Source: an uncultured Planctomycetaceae bacterium
GTDB lineage: Bacteria > Planctomycetota > Planctomycetia > Gemmatales > Gemmataceae
Reading direction: 5' to 3'
Assembly (NCBI GenBank): GCA_937888715.1
Contig: CALARU010000126.1
Location: forward strand, 1 to 63,662
DNA: 63,662 nucleotides
Positions within the stretch are counted from its first letter, which is position 1. Each line of letters opens with the position of its first letter. Of this stretch, positions 9,207 to 19,116 are shown piece after piece. A model generated the notes under the pieces. It saw only the letters and a list, made by a program, of their open reading frames with translations, was not told where the DNA came from and did no database searches. The translations under genes were made by a program, and so were the position numbers.

Positions 9207-12173
9207 ATGATAATGAAATCTAGACTGCTGCTTTTGGTGTTGTCGTGCTTAATTACAGCTCCACCTGTTTTTGCCCAATATCCAGCTTGGCAGGCATCAG
9301 GTTCCTTGTATATTTTAACCACGCCCGAAGGTGCCAACCTCCCTGAATCCGCCAAGCTTTCAGACTTCCCCCTGCTTGTCAGGCTTCATAAAGATTTTTT
9401 TAACTTCACTAAAGCCAAGTCTATGGGAGAGGATATTCGCTTTTCCTCTGTAGAGGGCAAGCCCCTTAAATACCAGATTGAACAATGGGATAGCGCCAAT
9501 GGTTTTGCAACCATCTGGGTTCGTGTCCCTCTCATTCAAGGTAATCAAAGGCAACGCATTAACCTTCACTGGGGAAACCCTAATTGCGAAAGTGAATCAG
9601 ATGGCAAGGCCGTGTTCAATGAATCAAATGGTTATGCTGCTGTGATGCATATGAGCGAAAAGATGGAAGATTCCACTGGTTCAGTAACGGTTAAAGATCA
9701 GGGAACATCTGATGCTTTAGGAATGATTGGAAGGGGCAGACATCTTGCGGGCAAACAGGGATTGTTCCTAGGGGAGAATATTTCCTCGTTTCCAGTGGGG
9801 GCCAATGGTAGTAGCACCGAAGCTTGGTTCCGGGCAGAAAAACCCAATGGCACTGTTGTTGCATGGGGCAAAGAGCAAAGGCCGGGCAAAGTGATGATGA
9901 ATGTTTTAAGCCCACCGCGTGTAGCTATTCAGTGTTATTTTGCGGATGTTGATGCCAAGAGCGGTATTGCAATGGAGCGCTGGGTACATGTGGCTCACAC
10001 TTATGAAAAAGGTGATTCCCGGGTTTATGTGGATGGCGTTTTAGATGGGAATACCAAGCCTATTTTAGATATTCCTACGCCTGCACGCATGTGGATTGGT
10101 GGTTGGTACAACAACTATAACTTTGTGGGCGATGTGGATGAAGTGCGGATTTCTAAAGTGGCTCGCTCTGCAGACTGGATCAAATTGCAGTACGAGAATC
10201 AAAAACCCATGCAAACTGTGACAGGGTTGCTTGTGGAGAAGGGCGATGCATTTTCAGTTTCGAAGAAAGACCTCAAAATCAACGAAGGAAAAAGTGAAGT
10301 TATTGCCGCAGAGGTAAAAGGCGCACAAAAACTGTATTGGATTTTGAAGCGAGATGGGATTGACGCCGTTGTTGCTGTTGACCGACTTGGGTTTAACTTT
10401 GAAGCCCCAAGAGTAACTCAAGACACTAAGCAGATGCTTCAATTAAAAGCGATCTTCCCTAATGAGATCAAGACGATCGATATTCCAATCATCATTACCG
10501 AGGATATTCCAGAACCTCTTTTCACGCTGAAGGCGCCTTTACAATGGGATGGCAGAGAAACCATCGAGGTTGTTCCAACTATTTCAAATCAATCTGAAAT
10601 GACTGCCAAGGGGGCGAGTAAAGTTAACTATCGCTGGAATGTTTCAGGCCTTGCAGTAATCAAGGAAGTAGCTGGCGATAAATTAATCCTCAAGCGTGCG
10701 CAGAACAGTGGAAAAATGACGGTAACATTATCAATGAATAATGGCGGTGCGCAGACAACCAAGTCGGTTACCGTGGAAGTGACTGAGCCTAAAAAAGATC
10801 CTTGGGTTCAGAGAGTTTCTTCCAAGGAAGAGCGGCCTATGGATAATCAATTCTTTGGCAGGGATGACAAAAACGAAGGAACGCTATTTTGTAATGGAAC
10901 GATTTCCGGGCCCACTGGTGAACTTGTTCTGAAAGTTTTTGCTGATGAAAAAATTTATAAGACTGAAACTCAAAAGCCCGGTGCTGGAGGGACTTATGCC
11001 TTTACCGTAAAGTTAAAGCCCGGCTTAATTAAATATCGCATGGAACTTGCAACCAAAAAAGATGGTAACGATGTTGTCGTGCACAAGGCAGACAATCTTG
11101 TTTGTGGCGATGCCTACTTGATTCAGGGTCAATCCAATGCTGTTGCTACAGATATTGGCAAGGAAGACCCTGAATTTAGTAGCGAATGGATTCGAAGCTT
11201 TGGAAGCACCTCTACGAACCCTGATGGTTCCAGATTAAAATATTGGGGCAATGCGATTCATCGTGGGCGCAAAAACGAAAATGCCCAAATTGGGTATTGG
11301 GGCATGGAGCTTGGCAGAAGATTGGTGGAAGCCCACAAGGTTCCCATTTGCTTTATCAATGGCGCAGTGGGAGGCACCCGCATTGATATGCACCAGCGCA
11401 ACCCGTTGAGCCCTGAAGATGCTAGCACCATTTATGGCAGATTGCTTTGGCGTGTGAAAGAAGCAGGGCTTACTTATGCGATCAAAGCCGTGATCTGGCA
11501 TCAAGGCGAAAATGATCAGGGGGCAGATGGCCCGACAGGTGGTTATGGCTGGGAAACTTATCTCCAATACTTTGTTGATCTTTCCGCTTCTTGGAAAAGT
11601 GATTTTCCCAATATCCAGAATTATTATCTGTTTCAGATATGGCCCAAGTCTTGTTCGATGGGGGTTGCGGGTTCGGATAATATGCTTCGGGAAATTCAGC
11701 GAACTCTTCCCAGATACTTTTCAAACATGGGTGTCATGTCCACCTTGGGAATCAATCCCCCCGGTGGATGCCATTTTCCTCCTGCTGGCTACGCAGAGTT
11801 TGCCCGCATGATTTGCCCTTTGCTTGAAAGAGATCTTTATGGCAAGAATTCTTTGGTTTCAATCACTCCTCCCAATCTTGAAAATGTAAGTTACTCCAAT
11901 TCGGAGAAGACTGAAATTACTCTGAAGTTTGATCAAGCTGTTGTTTGGTCAGATTCGTTAGTTAGCGAGTTTTATCTTGATGGGGTAGCAGGCAATATTG
12001 CGTCTGGAACTGTTTCGAATAATGTTCTTACGCTTAAGTTGAAAAACCCCTCTCAAGCAAAGAAGATCATGTACCTTGATAGCAAGGCTTGGAACGGGAA
12101 GAATCTTTTGTTGGGTGCGAATGGTATTGCAGCACTTACTTTTTGTGATGTGCCTGTGTTTTCTAAACCATAA
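9207..12173 (+). CDS. DUF2341 / LamG / sialate O-acetylesterase multidomain protein, secreted
   Basis: A 988-residue exported enzyme with a signal peptide cleaved near VFAQ (about residue 24). Residues about 35-140 resemble DUF2341 (DFPLLVRLHKDFFN, INLHWGNP). A concanavalin-like LamG domain follows (WFRAEKPNGTVVAWG, RVYVDGVLDG, DEVRISKVAR). After Ig-like spacers, the C-terminal 350 residues are a SGNH esterase of the sialic-acid acetylesterase family: the nucleophile is Ser643 in IQGQSN, then GAVGGTRID, then WHQGENDQG. Enzymes of this family remove acetyl groups from sugars such as sialic acid or xylan. The following gene, 21 bp downstream, is sialidase-like, which supports a role in decorated glycans. 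ATGs at 9207 and 9213 are both possible starts. Confidence 0.88.
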   Translation: MIMKSRLLLLVLSCLITAPPVFAQYPAWQASGSLYILTTPEGANLPESAKLSDFPLLVRLHKDFFNFTKAKSMGEDIRFSSVEGKPLKYQIEQWDSANGFATIWVRVPLIQGNQRQRINLHWGNPNCESESDGKAVFNESNGYAAVMHMSEKMEDSTGSVTVKDQGTSDALGMIGRGRHLAGKQGLFLGENISSFPVGANGSSTEAWFRAEKPNGTVVAWGKEQRPGKVMMNVLSPPRVAIQCYFADVDAKSGIAMERWVHVAHTYEKGDSRVYVDGVLDGNTKPILDIPTPARMWIGGWYNNYNFVGDVDEVRISKVARSADWIKLQYENQKPMQTVTGLLVEKGDAFSVSKKDLKINEGKSEVIAAEVKGAQKLYWILKRDGIDAVVAVDRLGFNFEAPRVTQDTKQMLQLKAIFPNEIKTIDIPIIITEDIPEPLFTLKAPLQWDGRETIEVVPTISNQSEMTAKGASKVNYRWNVSGLAVIKEVAGDKLILKRAQNSGKMTVTLSMNNGGAQTTKSVTVEVTEPKKDPWVQRVSSKEERPMDNQFFGRDDKNEGTLFCNGTISGPTGELVLKVFADEKIYKTETQKPGAGGTYAFTVKLKPGLIKYRMELATKKDGNDVVVHKADNLVCGDAYLIQGQSNAVATDIGKEDPEFSSEWIRSFGSTSTNPDGSRLKYWGNAIHRGRKNENAQIGYWGMELGRRLVEAHKVPICFINGAVGGTRIDMHQRNPLSPEDASTIYGRLLWRVKEAGLTYAIKAVIWHQGENDQGADGPTGGYGWETYLQYFVDLSASWKSDFPNIQNYYLFQIWPKSCSMGVAGSDNMLREIQRTLPRYFSNMGVMSTLGINPPGGCHFPPAGYAEFARMICPLLERDLYGKNSLVSITPPNLENVSYSNSEKTEITLKFDQAVVWSDSLVSEFYLDGVAGNIASGTVSNNVLTLKLKNPSQAKKIMYLDSKAWNGKNLLLGANGIAALTFCDVPVFSKP

Positions 12174-12194
12174 GTTTTTTAAGAGGTTTGTAAA

Positions 12195-13190
12195 ATGCGA
12201 ACGCCTTTGCTTGCTTTGTTTGGATGCATGATGATTGCTGGTGCTCTTGGCGCCCAGAGCACTCAATTACCAATACCGGTGCGGATTGATTCGGGCGTTA
12301 GCGGGCATATTCATCCCGCACTTTGTATTTCTAAAAAAGGAACTCTTATAGGGGTTTATTGCAAAAGTGAATACAAGCCTTATTTGATCACTCGTTCTTT
12401 AGACATGGGTAAAACCTGGTCGAAGCCCTTACTTTTTCCACATACTACTGAGACTCAGGTTTATCCTGGTTCCCTCACCACACTTTCCGATGGCAGGCTC
12501 GTTCATGCCTGGAATGTTTGGTTTAATGTGGATGAAAAAAAGAAATCTCGACATGTCGCTTTTTCTGTCAGCGATGATGATGGCATCACTTGGAGTAAAC
12601 CAAAAAACATCAACAAGAACAAGGACCAAAAAATTGAAAGTGTGATTCGCCATCCCATTGTGGAGCTTGCCAAGGATAAATGGTTGCTACCCTTGATGGA
12701 TAGAACGGTTTTGTACAACCCAATCACAGAGGAAGAAAGTGCTTTTGGCGATGGCAGGAACCATGGATTGGTTCCAATTGTTAAAACCCCTAAAAGTACT
12801 TTAGTCAGCGGCAAGGGGATGCGCTCAACCGATGAAGGTAAAAATTGGATTGAGGTAAAACCTTTTCCTGATGTTTCCACGCAGGGTTGGAGGCATCAGA
12901 TGATCTGCTTAGAGAATGGATTATTGTTAGCATCGCAAATTGTTGGCCCTGGCGTGGGGGGCGATGTGATTAATTACCTTGTTTCAAAGGATGATGGTAA
13001 AACTTGGCTCATGGATAATCCTGTTGAGTTTTATAACCCCAGCAGGCCTATTGGTGGCAGAGCGTGCCCAAGATCTGTAATACTCGATGAACAAACCCTC
13101 GGAACTATTTACTACGATACCGATGCAAAACAAGCAGGCGGTTCAGGTGTTTTTTTTCGTACCATGCCCATTGCACTATTAATAAAGTAG
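12195..13190 (+). CDS. Sialidase-like BNR-repeat protein, secreted
   Basis: 331 residues with a signal peptide ending near LGAQ (about residue 20). At least four Asp-box motifs are present: SLDMGKTW, SDDDGITW, STDEGKNW and SKDDGKTW, which mark the six-bladed beta-propeller of the sialidase/neuraminidase superfamily. An arginine-bearing strand, PIPVRIDSG, precedes the first blade, and further arginines (GRACPRS) occur near the end, as in exo-sialidases. The fold is secure; cleavage of sialic acid is an inference helped by the preceding sialate-esterase-type gene, since many planctomycete BNR proteins act on other glycans. The start at 12195 follows a GAGG 11 bases upstream. Confidence 0.85.
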   Translation: MRTPLLALFGCMMIAGALGAQSTQLPIPVRIDSGVSGHIHPALCISKKGTLIGVYCKSEYKPYLITRSLDMGKTWSKPLLFPHTTETQVYPGSLTTLSDGRLVHAWNVWFNVDEKKKSRHVAFSVSDDDGITWSKPKNINKNKDQKIESVIRHPIVELAKDKWLLPLMDRTVLYNPITEEESAFGDGRNHGLVPIVKTPKSTLVSGKGMRSTDEGKNWIEVKPFPDVSTQGWRHQMICLENGLLLASQIVGPGVGGDVINYLVSKDDGKTWLMDNPVEFYNPSRPIGGRACPRSVILDEQTLGTIYYDTDAKQAGGSGVFFRTMPIALLIK

Positions 13191-13245
13191 AGCGCGCCCG
13201 TAGTTCGATTTCATTCTTTGATATTTATTTCATGTAAGGATTATT

Positions 13246-16200
13246 ATGCTTCGTAGTAACCATGTCAGTAATATTTTAGTTGCCATGTTCATCTTGGTGG
13301 TTTTGGTTGAATCCTGCCTTGGTGCAGATCCTACGCCTACTTTGCAGCAACAGTTGGTCAAGGAAAACATTTCGAATCTATCGCGCGATGCCAGAGAGAA
13401 GGGCAACCCCTCTCGAGGTGCCTTGGCTTTTTATAGGCAGGATATGGCTTGTATTCGTTGCCATTCGGTTGGGGATGATAATAATAAGTATGGCCCAGAT
13501 CTTACCAAATTAGGGAAGGATGCTACGGATATCTATCTTGTGGAATCCATGATTCTACCCTCCAAGGTAATCAAGAAAGGTTTTGAAACCGTAGTTATTA
13601 CTACTAAAGCAGGAAAGACCATATCGGGGCTTTTGGCAGAAGATAAAAGTGATGCGGTTGTCATCCGTGATAATGCAATCGATGGAAAACTCATCACGAT
13701 TTCGAAAAACGAAATTGAAGAGCGAAGTGATAAGGGGCCATCATTGATGCCTGATGGTTTGATTAATGTCCTTAGTGGCAGACAAGAGTTTTTGGACATG
13801 GCTCGGTTTTTGATGGAGGTGGCTGAAAAGGGGCCAGAATATGCTAAACAAATGCGCCCAGCATCATCTCTCTTTGCGGCTCTTCCCCTGCCTGAATATG
13901 AAAAAGATATTGACCATGCTGGCTTCTTGAAATCGATTGATGCGAAAAGTTTCAAAAGGGGTGAAGCCATTTATTTGCGAGTTTGCGCCAACTGTCATGG
14001 CACCAAAGATCAAGTCGGTTCCATGCCTACTTCGTTAAGGTTTGCAGAGGGCAAGTTTAAAAATGGTTCAGATCCTTTTCGCATGTATCAAACTTTGACA
14101 CATGGTTATGCGGTTATGACTCCGCAGGCTTGGATGGTCCCCGAGCAGAAGTATGATGTGATTCATTACATCCGCGAAGCTTTTTTAAAGCCTTATAACC
14201 CAGAGCAGTATGCAAAGGTGGATGAAACTTACATCGCAGCGTTGCCTAAGGGCTCCACTCGCGGGCCCAAACCTTCCAATATTGAACCATGGGTGATGAT
14301 GAATTATGGCCCTAGTTTAATGTTAACTTTAGAGGTTGGTGATAAAGGGAATTTTGCCTACAAGGGGATTGCATTGCGGTTGGATAATGGCCCGGGCGGA
14401 ATCACCCGAGGCAGGCATTGGATGATGTTTGATCACGATACCATGCGCATGGCTGCAGCATGGGAGGGTGAAGGGTTCATGGATTACAACGGCATCAATT
14501 TCAATGGCAGACACCAGGTGCATCCAAGGGTTGTGGGGAATGTGAAGTTCGCAAACCCTGTGGGGCCTGGTTGGGCCAATCCGGAAACTGGATCTTTTGA
14601 AGATCCAAGGTTTAAAGGTCGTGATGGCAAACCTTATGGCCCGCTGCCTAATTCATGGTCGAAGTATTTGGGCATGTACCATTATGGTAGTCAATCCATT
14701 ATTTCTTATAGCGTGGGCGATGCCAAAATTTTGGAGATGCCCGCATACGAAATCGCTTCATCAGGCAAGGTTGTTTACACCCGCAATTTAAATGTGGGCA
14801 AGTCCTCTCGTGATTTAACCTTGAGAGTAGCACCTATGGGAACACCTTGTGCGATCGTAGCAGCTAACGCCAAGCTTGTGGAAAAAGATGGGTATACGGT
14901 GCTTCAAATTCCTGCATCGAATACACCCCAGCTTATTAAAGTACTGCAATCAGATGGCCCTTTGGATCTTTTACAAGCGTTTGCCAAGGGGGCTACTAGC
15001 GCAGTTTCTTTGGAACCTTTTATGCAAGGTGGGCCGAAGCGTTGGCCAGATTTGATTAAGACCCAAGCGGTTGTTGGATCTAATGATCAAGCTTTTGCAA
15101 TCGATGTGTTGAACCATCCGACGAACAACCCTTGGAATTGCCAAATGAGGCTGACGGGTTTTGATTTTTATGCAGATGCAAAGCGTGCGGCGGTTTGCAC
15201 ATGGGATGGCGATGTCTGGCTTGTGGATGGTTTGAATGCGATTGATAAAGGCCTTACTTGGAAAAGGATTGCATCTGGATTATTTCAGCCTCTTGGGCTT
15301 AAACTGGTGAACGATGTTGTTCATGTGACTTGCAGGGATCAACTTGTAATCTTGCGCGATCTCAACGGCGATGGCGAAACAGATTTCTACGAATGCTTTA
15401 ATAATGATCATCAGGTGACCCAGCATTTTCATGAGTTTGCGATGGGTCTGCAAGTTGATGCAGAGGGGAACTTCTATTATGCCAAGGCTGCTTGCCATGC
15501 TCTAAAAGCCGTGGTTCCTCACCATGGAACACTCTTAAAGGTTAGCAAGGATGGTTCGAAGACAGAAATTTTGGCCACTGGTTTTAGAGCGCCCAACGGC
15601 GTGTGCCTAAACCCCGATGGCACTTTCTTCTTAACGGATCAAGAGGGTTTTTGGATGCCCAAGAACCGCATCAATCTTGTCGAGAAGGGTAGTTACCATG
15701 GAAATTTCTGGGGCTATCACGATGTTACAGATTCATCCGATGCTGCAATGAAAAACCCACTCTGCTGGATCACGAATGAGTTTGATCGATCACCTTCTGA
15801 ATTGCTTTGGGTTACCGGAAATGGTTGGGGGCCTCTTAAGGGTTCGCTTTTAAATTTTTCCTATGGTTACGGGAAAGTGTATGTTGTCCCCCACGAAAAA
15901 GTTAATGGCGAATGGCAGGGCGGAATGTGCGCATTACCTTTACCTCAATTCCCCACCGGTGTTTCGCGGGGCAGATTCAATCCTGAAGATGGCCAGCTTT
16001 ATTGTTGTGGTATGTTTGCTTGGGCGGGTAATCAAACTGCTCCGGGCGGGTTCTACCGAATTCGTTTTACAGGTAAACCTGTTCAACTCCCTGTTGAATT
16101 ACATGCGATGAAGAAAGGTGTTTCGATTAAGTTAAGCGGAGAAGTTGATTCTAAGTCTGCCACTAACCCAGAGAATTATGCCGTCAAGATATGGGGGCTA

Positions 16201-16413
16201 AAACGCAGCGAGAAATACGGTTCCAAACATATTGATGAGAGAACGCTCAAAGTTACATCAGCAAAGTTGTCTGCAGATAATAAGACCATTGAATTACAAA
16301 TCGAAGGCATCGAGCCTACTTGGGGAATGGAAATCAAGTATTCTTTGGTCGCTGCAGATGGGCAGAAGTTTAACGGAGTGATACACAATTCGATTTTCCG
16401 CCTTGCTGATTAA
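13246..16413 (+). CDS. Diheme c-type cytochrome fused to DUF6797-like and beta-propeller domains
   Basis: A 1055-residue exported protein (signal peptide ends near CLGAD, residue 27). Residues about 50-195 form a planctomycete-type heme-binding domain with C69-I-R-C72-H73 and the GLLAEDKSDAVVIRDN beta part. A second heme site is C247-A-N-C250-H251 (CANCHGT). The middle region (about 330-560) resembles DUF6797. The last 450 residues look like a glucose/sorbosone-dehydrogenase-type propeller (GFRAPNGVCLNPDG, DVTDSSDAA) ending in an Ig-like domain. Such fusions probably oxidise a sugar or alcohol in the periplasm and pass electrons through the hemes; the substrate is not evident. AAGGA precedes the ATG at 13246, and the gene follows the sialidase-like gene by 55 bp. 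Confidence 0.85.
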   Translation: MLRSNHVSNILVAMFILVVLVESCLGADPTPTLQQQLVKENISNLSRDAREKGNPSRGALAFYRQDMACIRCHSVGDDNNKYGPDLTKLGKDATDIYLVESMILPSKVIKKGFETVVITTKAGKTISGLLAEDKSDAVVIRDNAIDGKLITISKNEIEERSDKGPSLMPDGLINVLSGRQEFLDMARFLMEVAEKGPEYAKQMRPASSLFAALPLPEYEKDIDHAGFLKSIDAKSFKRGEAIYLRVCANCHGTKDQVGSMPTSLRFAEGKFKNGSDPFRMYQTLTHGYAVMTPQAWMVPEQKYDVIHYIREAFLKPYNPEQYAKVDETYIAALPKGSTRGPKPSNIEPWVMMNYGPSLMLTLEVGDKGNFAYKGIALRLDNGPGGITRGRHWMMFDHDTMRMAAAWEGEGFMDYNGINFNGRHQVHPRVVGNVKFANPVGPGWANPETGSFEDPRFKGRDGKPYGPLPNSWSKYLGMYHYGSQSIISYSVGDAKILEMPAYEIASSGKVVYTRNLNVGKSSRDLTLRVAPMGTPCAIVAANAKLVEKDGYTVLQIPASNTPQLIKVLQSDGPLDLLQAFAKGATSAVSLEPFMQGGPKRWPDLIKTQAVVGSNDQAFAIDVLNHPTNNPWNCQMRLTGFDFYADAKRAAVCTWDGDVWLVDGLNAIDKGLTWKRIASGLFQPLGLKLVNDVVHVTCRDQLVILRDLNGDGETDFYECFNNDHQVTQHFHEFAMGLQVDAEGNFYYAKAACHALKAVVPHHGTLLKVSKDGSKTEILATGFRAPNGVCLNPDGTFFLTDQEGFWMPKNRINLVEKGSYHGNFWGYHDVTDSSDAAMKNPLCWITNEFDRSPSELLWVTGNGWGPLKGSLLNFSYGYGKVYVVPHEKVNGEWQGGMCALPLPQFPTGVSRGRFNPEDGQLYCCGMFAWAGNQTAPGGFYRIRFTGKPVQLPVELHAMKKGVSIKLSGEVDSKSATNPENYAVKIWGLKRSEKYGSKHIDERTLKVTSAKLSADNKTIELQIEGIEPTWGMEIKYSLVAADGQKFNGVIHNSIFRLAD

Positions 16414-16451
16414 AGCATTAACAGCAAGACGGGGTTTGAATGAGACTAAGC

Positions 16452-17807
16452 TTAAACCAGTTCGGGCATCGGTTGCGCATTATCTTCGACTAGGAATTGA
16501 GGCCTCCCGTTGATATCGTTCAAAGTTACTTCGTTCGTATTGATGCCCAAGTTGTGGTAAAGGGTGGAATAAAGTTCGCCAAACTTGACAGGGCGCTGAG
16601 ATGCTTCTCCACCGATGCGATCGGTTGCACCGATTACTTGTCCCATTTTCATGCCGCCCCCTGCAACTAATGCGCAGTTGACTTGAGGCCAGTGATCGCG
16701 GCCTACGATATTGCTGATTTTAGGCGTACGCCCAAATTCGCCCATGATGACCACACTGCAATCTTTATCCATGCCGCGTTGGTGAAGATCTTCAATCAGT
16801 GCGCTGACGCATTTATCAAAGATCGGGAAGTCTTCTTTTTCTCTAACGAAGATCGAGTTGTTGTCTCGGCCTTCTGCTTTCATTCCGCCATGCCAATCCC
16901 ATTTACTGTAGTTAAGGGTAACAACGCGAGCGCCAGCTTCAATTAATCTTCGGGCGATTAGCATGCTTTGTGGAACTCGTGGTGCGCCATTACCATCGAT
17001 GAACTTGGTCGGGTCGCCTGTGCCATAGCGTTCAACGGTGTGTGGGTGTTCCTTGGATAAATCTAGCGCATCTGCAAGACGCGAAGATGTCAGCAAACCA
17101 AAAGCTTGTTCGTTGAAAGTATCCATGCCTTTGAGCATGCCCTTGGCATCGACATCCCTGCGCATGTGATCAAAGCTGCGCAATAGGTTTTTTCTTTCCG
17201 CAAGGCCGTTAAGGTTAATCCCTTGAAGGATCATATCTTTTCGTGAGGGGCCCATTGGGCGAAAAGGTGTGTAGGAAGATCCGAGGAAGCCTGGGCCGGG
17301 TTCATTGTAAGGGCCGTGGGTGCAGGTGTAGCACATGCTGATGAAGGGCGGAGTTGCTTGATCAACAGGGCCCTGGATTTTTGCTACGGTGGATCCAAAT
17401 TGGGGCCATCCACCTGCAGGGGTCATCTTTTTTGGATGGTGCCCGTTGAAAACTTGAATCGCATCGTGCCCATCTTGATTGCCAACGATGGATCTAATGA
17501 TGGTTAATTTATCCATCATCCCAGCAAGGAGAGGGAAAGCTTCGCAGATTTTGATGCCGTTGACATTAGTTGCTATTGGTTTCCAGGGTCCAGCGATTTC
17601 TTTTGGGGCGTCAGGTTTTAGATCGAACATATCTTGATGGGGCGGGCCACCAACAAGGTAAATCAGGATGACTGATTTTTGCGAAGACTTGATTCCTGCT
17701 TTAGCTTCGGCTTGCAAAAGTTGGGGTAATGTAAACCCTGCAGCCCCAAAGGCACCTATTTTAAGGAAACTTCTTCTTGCGAGCTTATGGTTGGATTGGG
17801 TTGGCAT
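16452..17807 (-). CDS. DUF1501 family protein with Tat-type signal
   Basis: About 451 residues from the ATG at 17807; an in-frame ATG at 17840 would add 11 hydrophobic residues ahead of the signal and is less likely. The N-terminus LARRSFLKIGAFGAAGF is a twin-arginine signal. The body is DUF1501, an alkaline-phosphatase/sulfatase-superfamily fold abundant in planctomycetes: LVGGPPHQDMFDLKPD, RSIVGNQDGHDA, GEFGRTPKIS, GRDHWPQ. DUF1501 genes often pair with DUF1549/DUF1553 cytochrome-like genes; this copy stands alone and faces the cytochrome fusion gene, 38 bp from its stop. Biochemical function is unknown. Confidence 0.9.
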   Translation of the reverse strand: MPTQSNHKLARRSFLKIGAFGAAGFTLPQLLQAEAKAGIKSSQKSVILIYLVGGPPHQDMFDLKPDAPKEIAGPWKPIATNVNGIKICEAFPLLAGMMDKLTIIRSIVGNQDGHDAIQVFNGHHPKKMTPAGGWPQFGSTVAKIQGPVDQATPPFISMCYTCTHGPYNEPGPGFLGSSYTPFRPMGPSRKDMILQGINLNGLAERKNLLRSFDHMRRDVDAKGMLKGMDTFNEQAFGLLTSSRLADALDLSKEHPHTVERYGTGDPTKFIDGNGAPRVPQSMLIARRLIEAGARVVTLNYSKWDWHGGMKAEGRDNNSIFVREKEDFPIFDKCVSALIEDLHQRGMDKDCSVVIMGEFGRTPKISNIVGRDHWPQVNCALVAGGGMKMGQVIGATDRIGGEASQRPVKFGELYSTLYHNLGINTNEVTLNDINGRPQFLVEDNAQPMPELV

Positions 17808-18054
17808 TATAAGTCTGCTCCAGAAAACGAAAAGAATCATTAGGCGGGATGAATAACTTATCTCATAAATATATCGTATGTTGAAGGCCGAAAGAATTAA
17901 AAATCGTCAAAGATACCGTCTTTTTTTTGTTATTGACCCTTATCTTAGTCAAACATTGTCTGTTTATCTGAAAATAACTACTCTTTTTGCTTTTGTTCGA
18001 TCCGTATTGCCATTAATCTAAATGTTCCTTCCCTTGTATTAAGAGATCCTCATC

Positions 18055-19101
18055 ATGCTTAGTTTTCATCCCGTTCGCTTCACAGCTTTCCTTGTTTTGG
18101 CCCTTTCCTTTGGAACTCTCGTTGCCCAGGAATCGAAACCGGTTCGGGTAGGCATCCTTGGAATTGATAACTATCAGTCTGTTGCTTACACCCAGTTGTT
18201 TAATGATGCCAAGGCGACAGGCGATCTCGGTGGCCTGAAAGTGGTTGCGGCATTTCCCTCAACTCCTAGCAATGATATTCCCGAGAGTGTTGATAGCTTG
18301 CCCAAATGGAAAGAGGCACTGAGTAAATACGGTGTAAAAATGGTTGCTTCTGTAGATGAGTTGCTTGCAAATTGCGATGTGGTGATGATCATGAGTTTGG
18401 ATGGGCGCAGGCACCTTGCTGAAGCATCTTTGGTTTTAAAAGCTGGGAAACGACTTTACATTGGTCGGCCTATTGCTGCCAATTTTAGTGATGCAGTTTC
18501 AATCATCCGCCTTTCTGAACAAACAAAAACCCCTTGCTGGACGAGTTCCCAACATCGATTCAGCCCAGGTTTCATAGGTATGAAAAATCATCCAGAGGTT
18601 GGTAATGTTCTGGGTTGCGAAATGTATGGTGGTTGCCCTACGGTACCGCACCATTCAGAACTTTACTGGCATGCCTTGCATAGCATCGAAACAATTTACA
18701 GCATCATGGGGGCGGGATGTGTGTCGGTATCTTGTACATCAACCCCGATTGCGGAATCGATTACCGGAACCTGGGCGGATGGCAGGGTTGCAACTTATCG
18801 GGGCATCAAAAAAGGGGCTATCAAATACAGTGGCACCGTGTTTGGGGAAAAAGGCGTTTCGGTTGCTGGAGTATATGGCCATGGCGTTCCCGTGAAAGGT
18901 GTTGTTCCTACGAATGATAAATACATGGGTTATGAGGGGATAGCGATCGAGATAGCCAAGTTTTTCAAGGGAGGCCCGGTTCCCGTTAGCGCCAATGAGA
19001 CCATGGAAATCCTTGCGTTCATGGAAGCTGCGCATGAAAGCAAAAGTAAGAATGGCGTCAATGTTCAAATTGCAGAGATGATGAAAAAAGCGCAAAAGTA
19101 A
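18055..19101 (+). CDS. Gfo/Idh/MocA-like oxidoreductase family protein, secreted, atypical motif
   Basis: 348 residues with an N-terminal signal (cleavage near LVAQE, residue 24). The Rossmann start reads VRVGILGIDNY, a weak form of the GxGxxG nucleotide loop. The segment that normally carries the EKP motif reads LYIGRPIAANFSDA, so the usual lysine is arginine and the glutamate is glycine. The C-terminal beta-sheet domain of this family is recognisable (YGGCPTVPHHSELYWH, AFMEAAHESK). Canonical members interconvert sugars or glycosides with bound NAD(P). The changes here suggest altered chemistry or a binding role. The export signal also implies it does not draw on cytoplasmic cofactor. It may act with the sugar isomerase-like gene at 19676. 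Confidence 0.8.
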   Translation: MLSFHPVRFTAFLVLALSFGTLVAQESKPVRVGILGIDNYQSVAYTQLFNDAKATGDLGGLKVVAAFPSTPSNDIPESVDSLPKWKEALSKYGVKMVASVDELLANCDVVMIMSLDGRRHLAEASLVLKAGKRLYIGRPIAANFSDAVSIIRLSEQTKTPCWTSSQHRFSPGFIGMKNHPEVGNVLGCEMYGGCPTVPHHSELYWHALHSIETIYSIMGAGCVSVSCTSTPIAESITGTWADGRVATYRGIKKGAIKYSGTVFGEKGVSVAGVYGHGVPVKGVVPTNDKYMGYEGIAIEIAKFFKGGPVPVSANETMEILAFMEAAHESKSKNGVNVQIAEMMKKAQK

Positions 19102-19116
19102 GTTGTCAGGAAAGTA

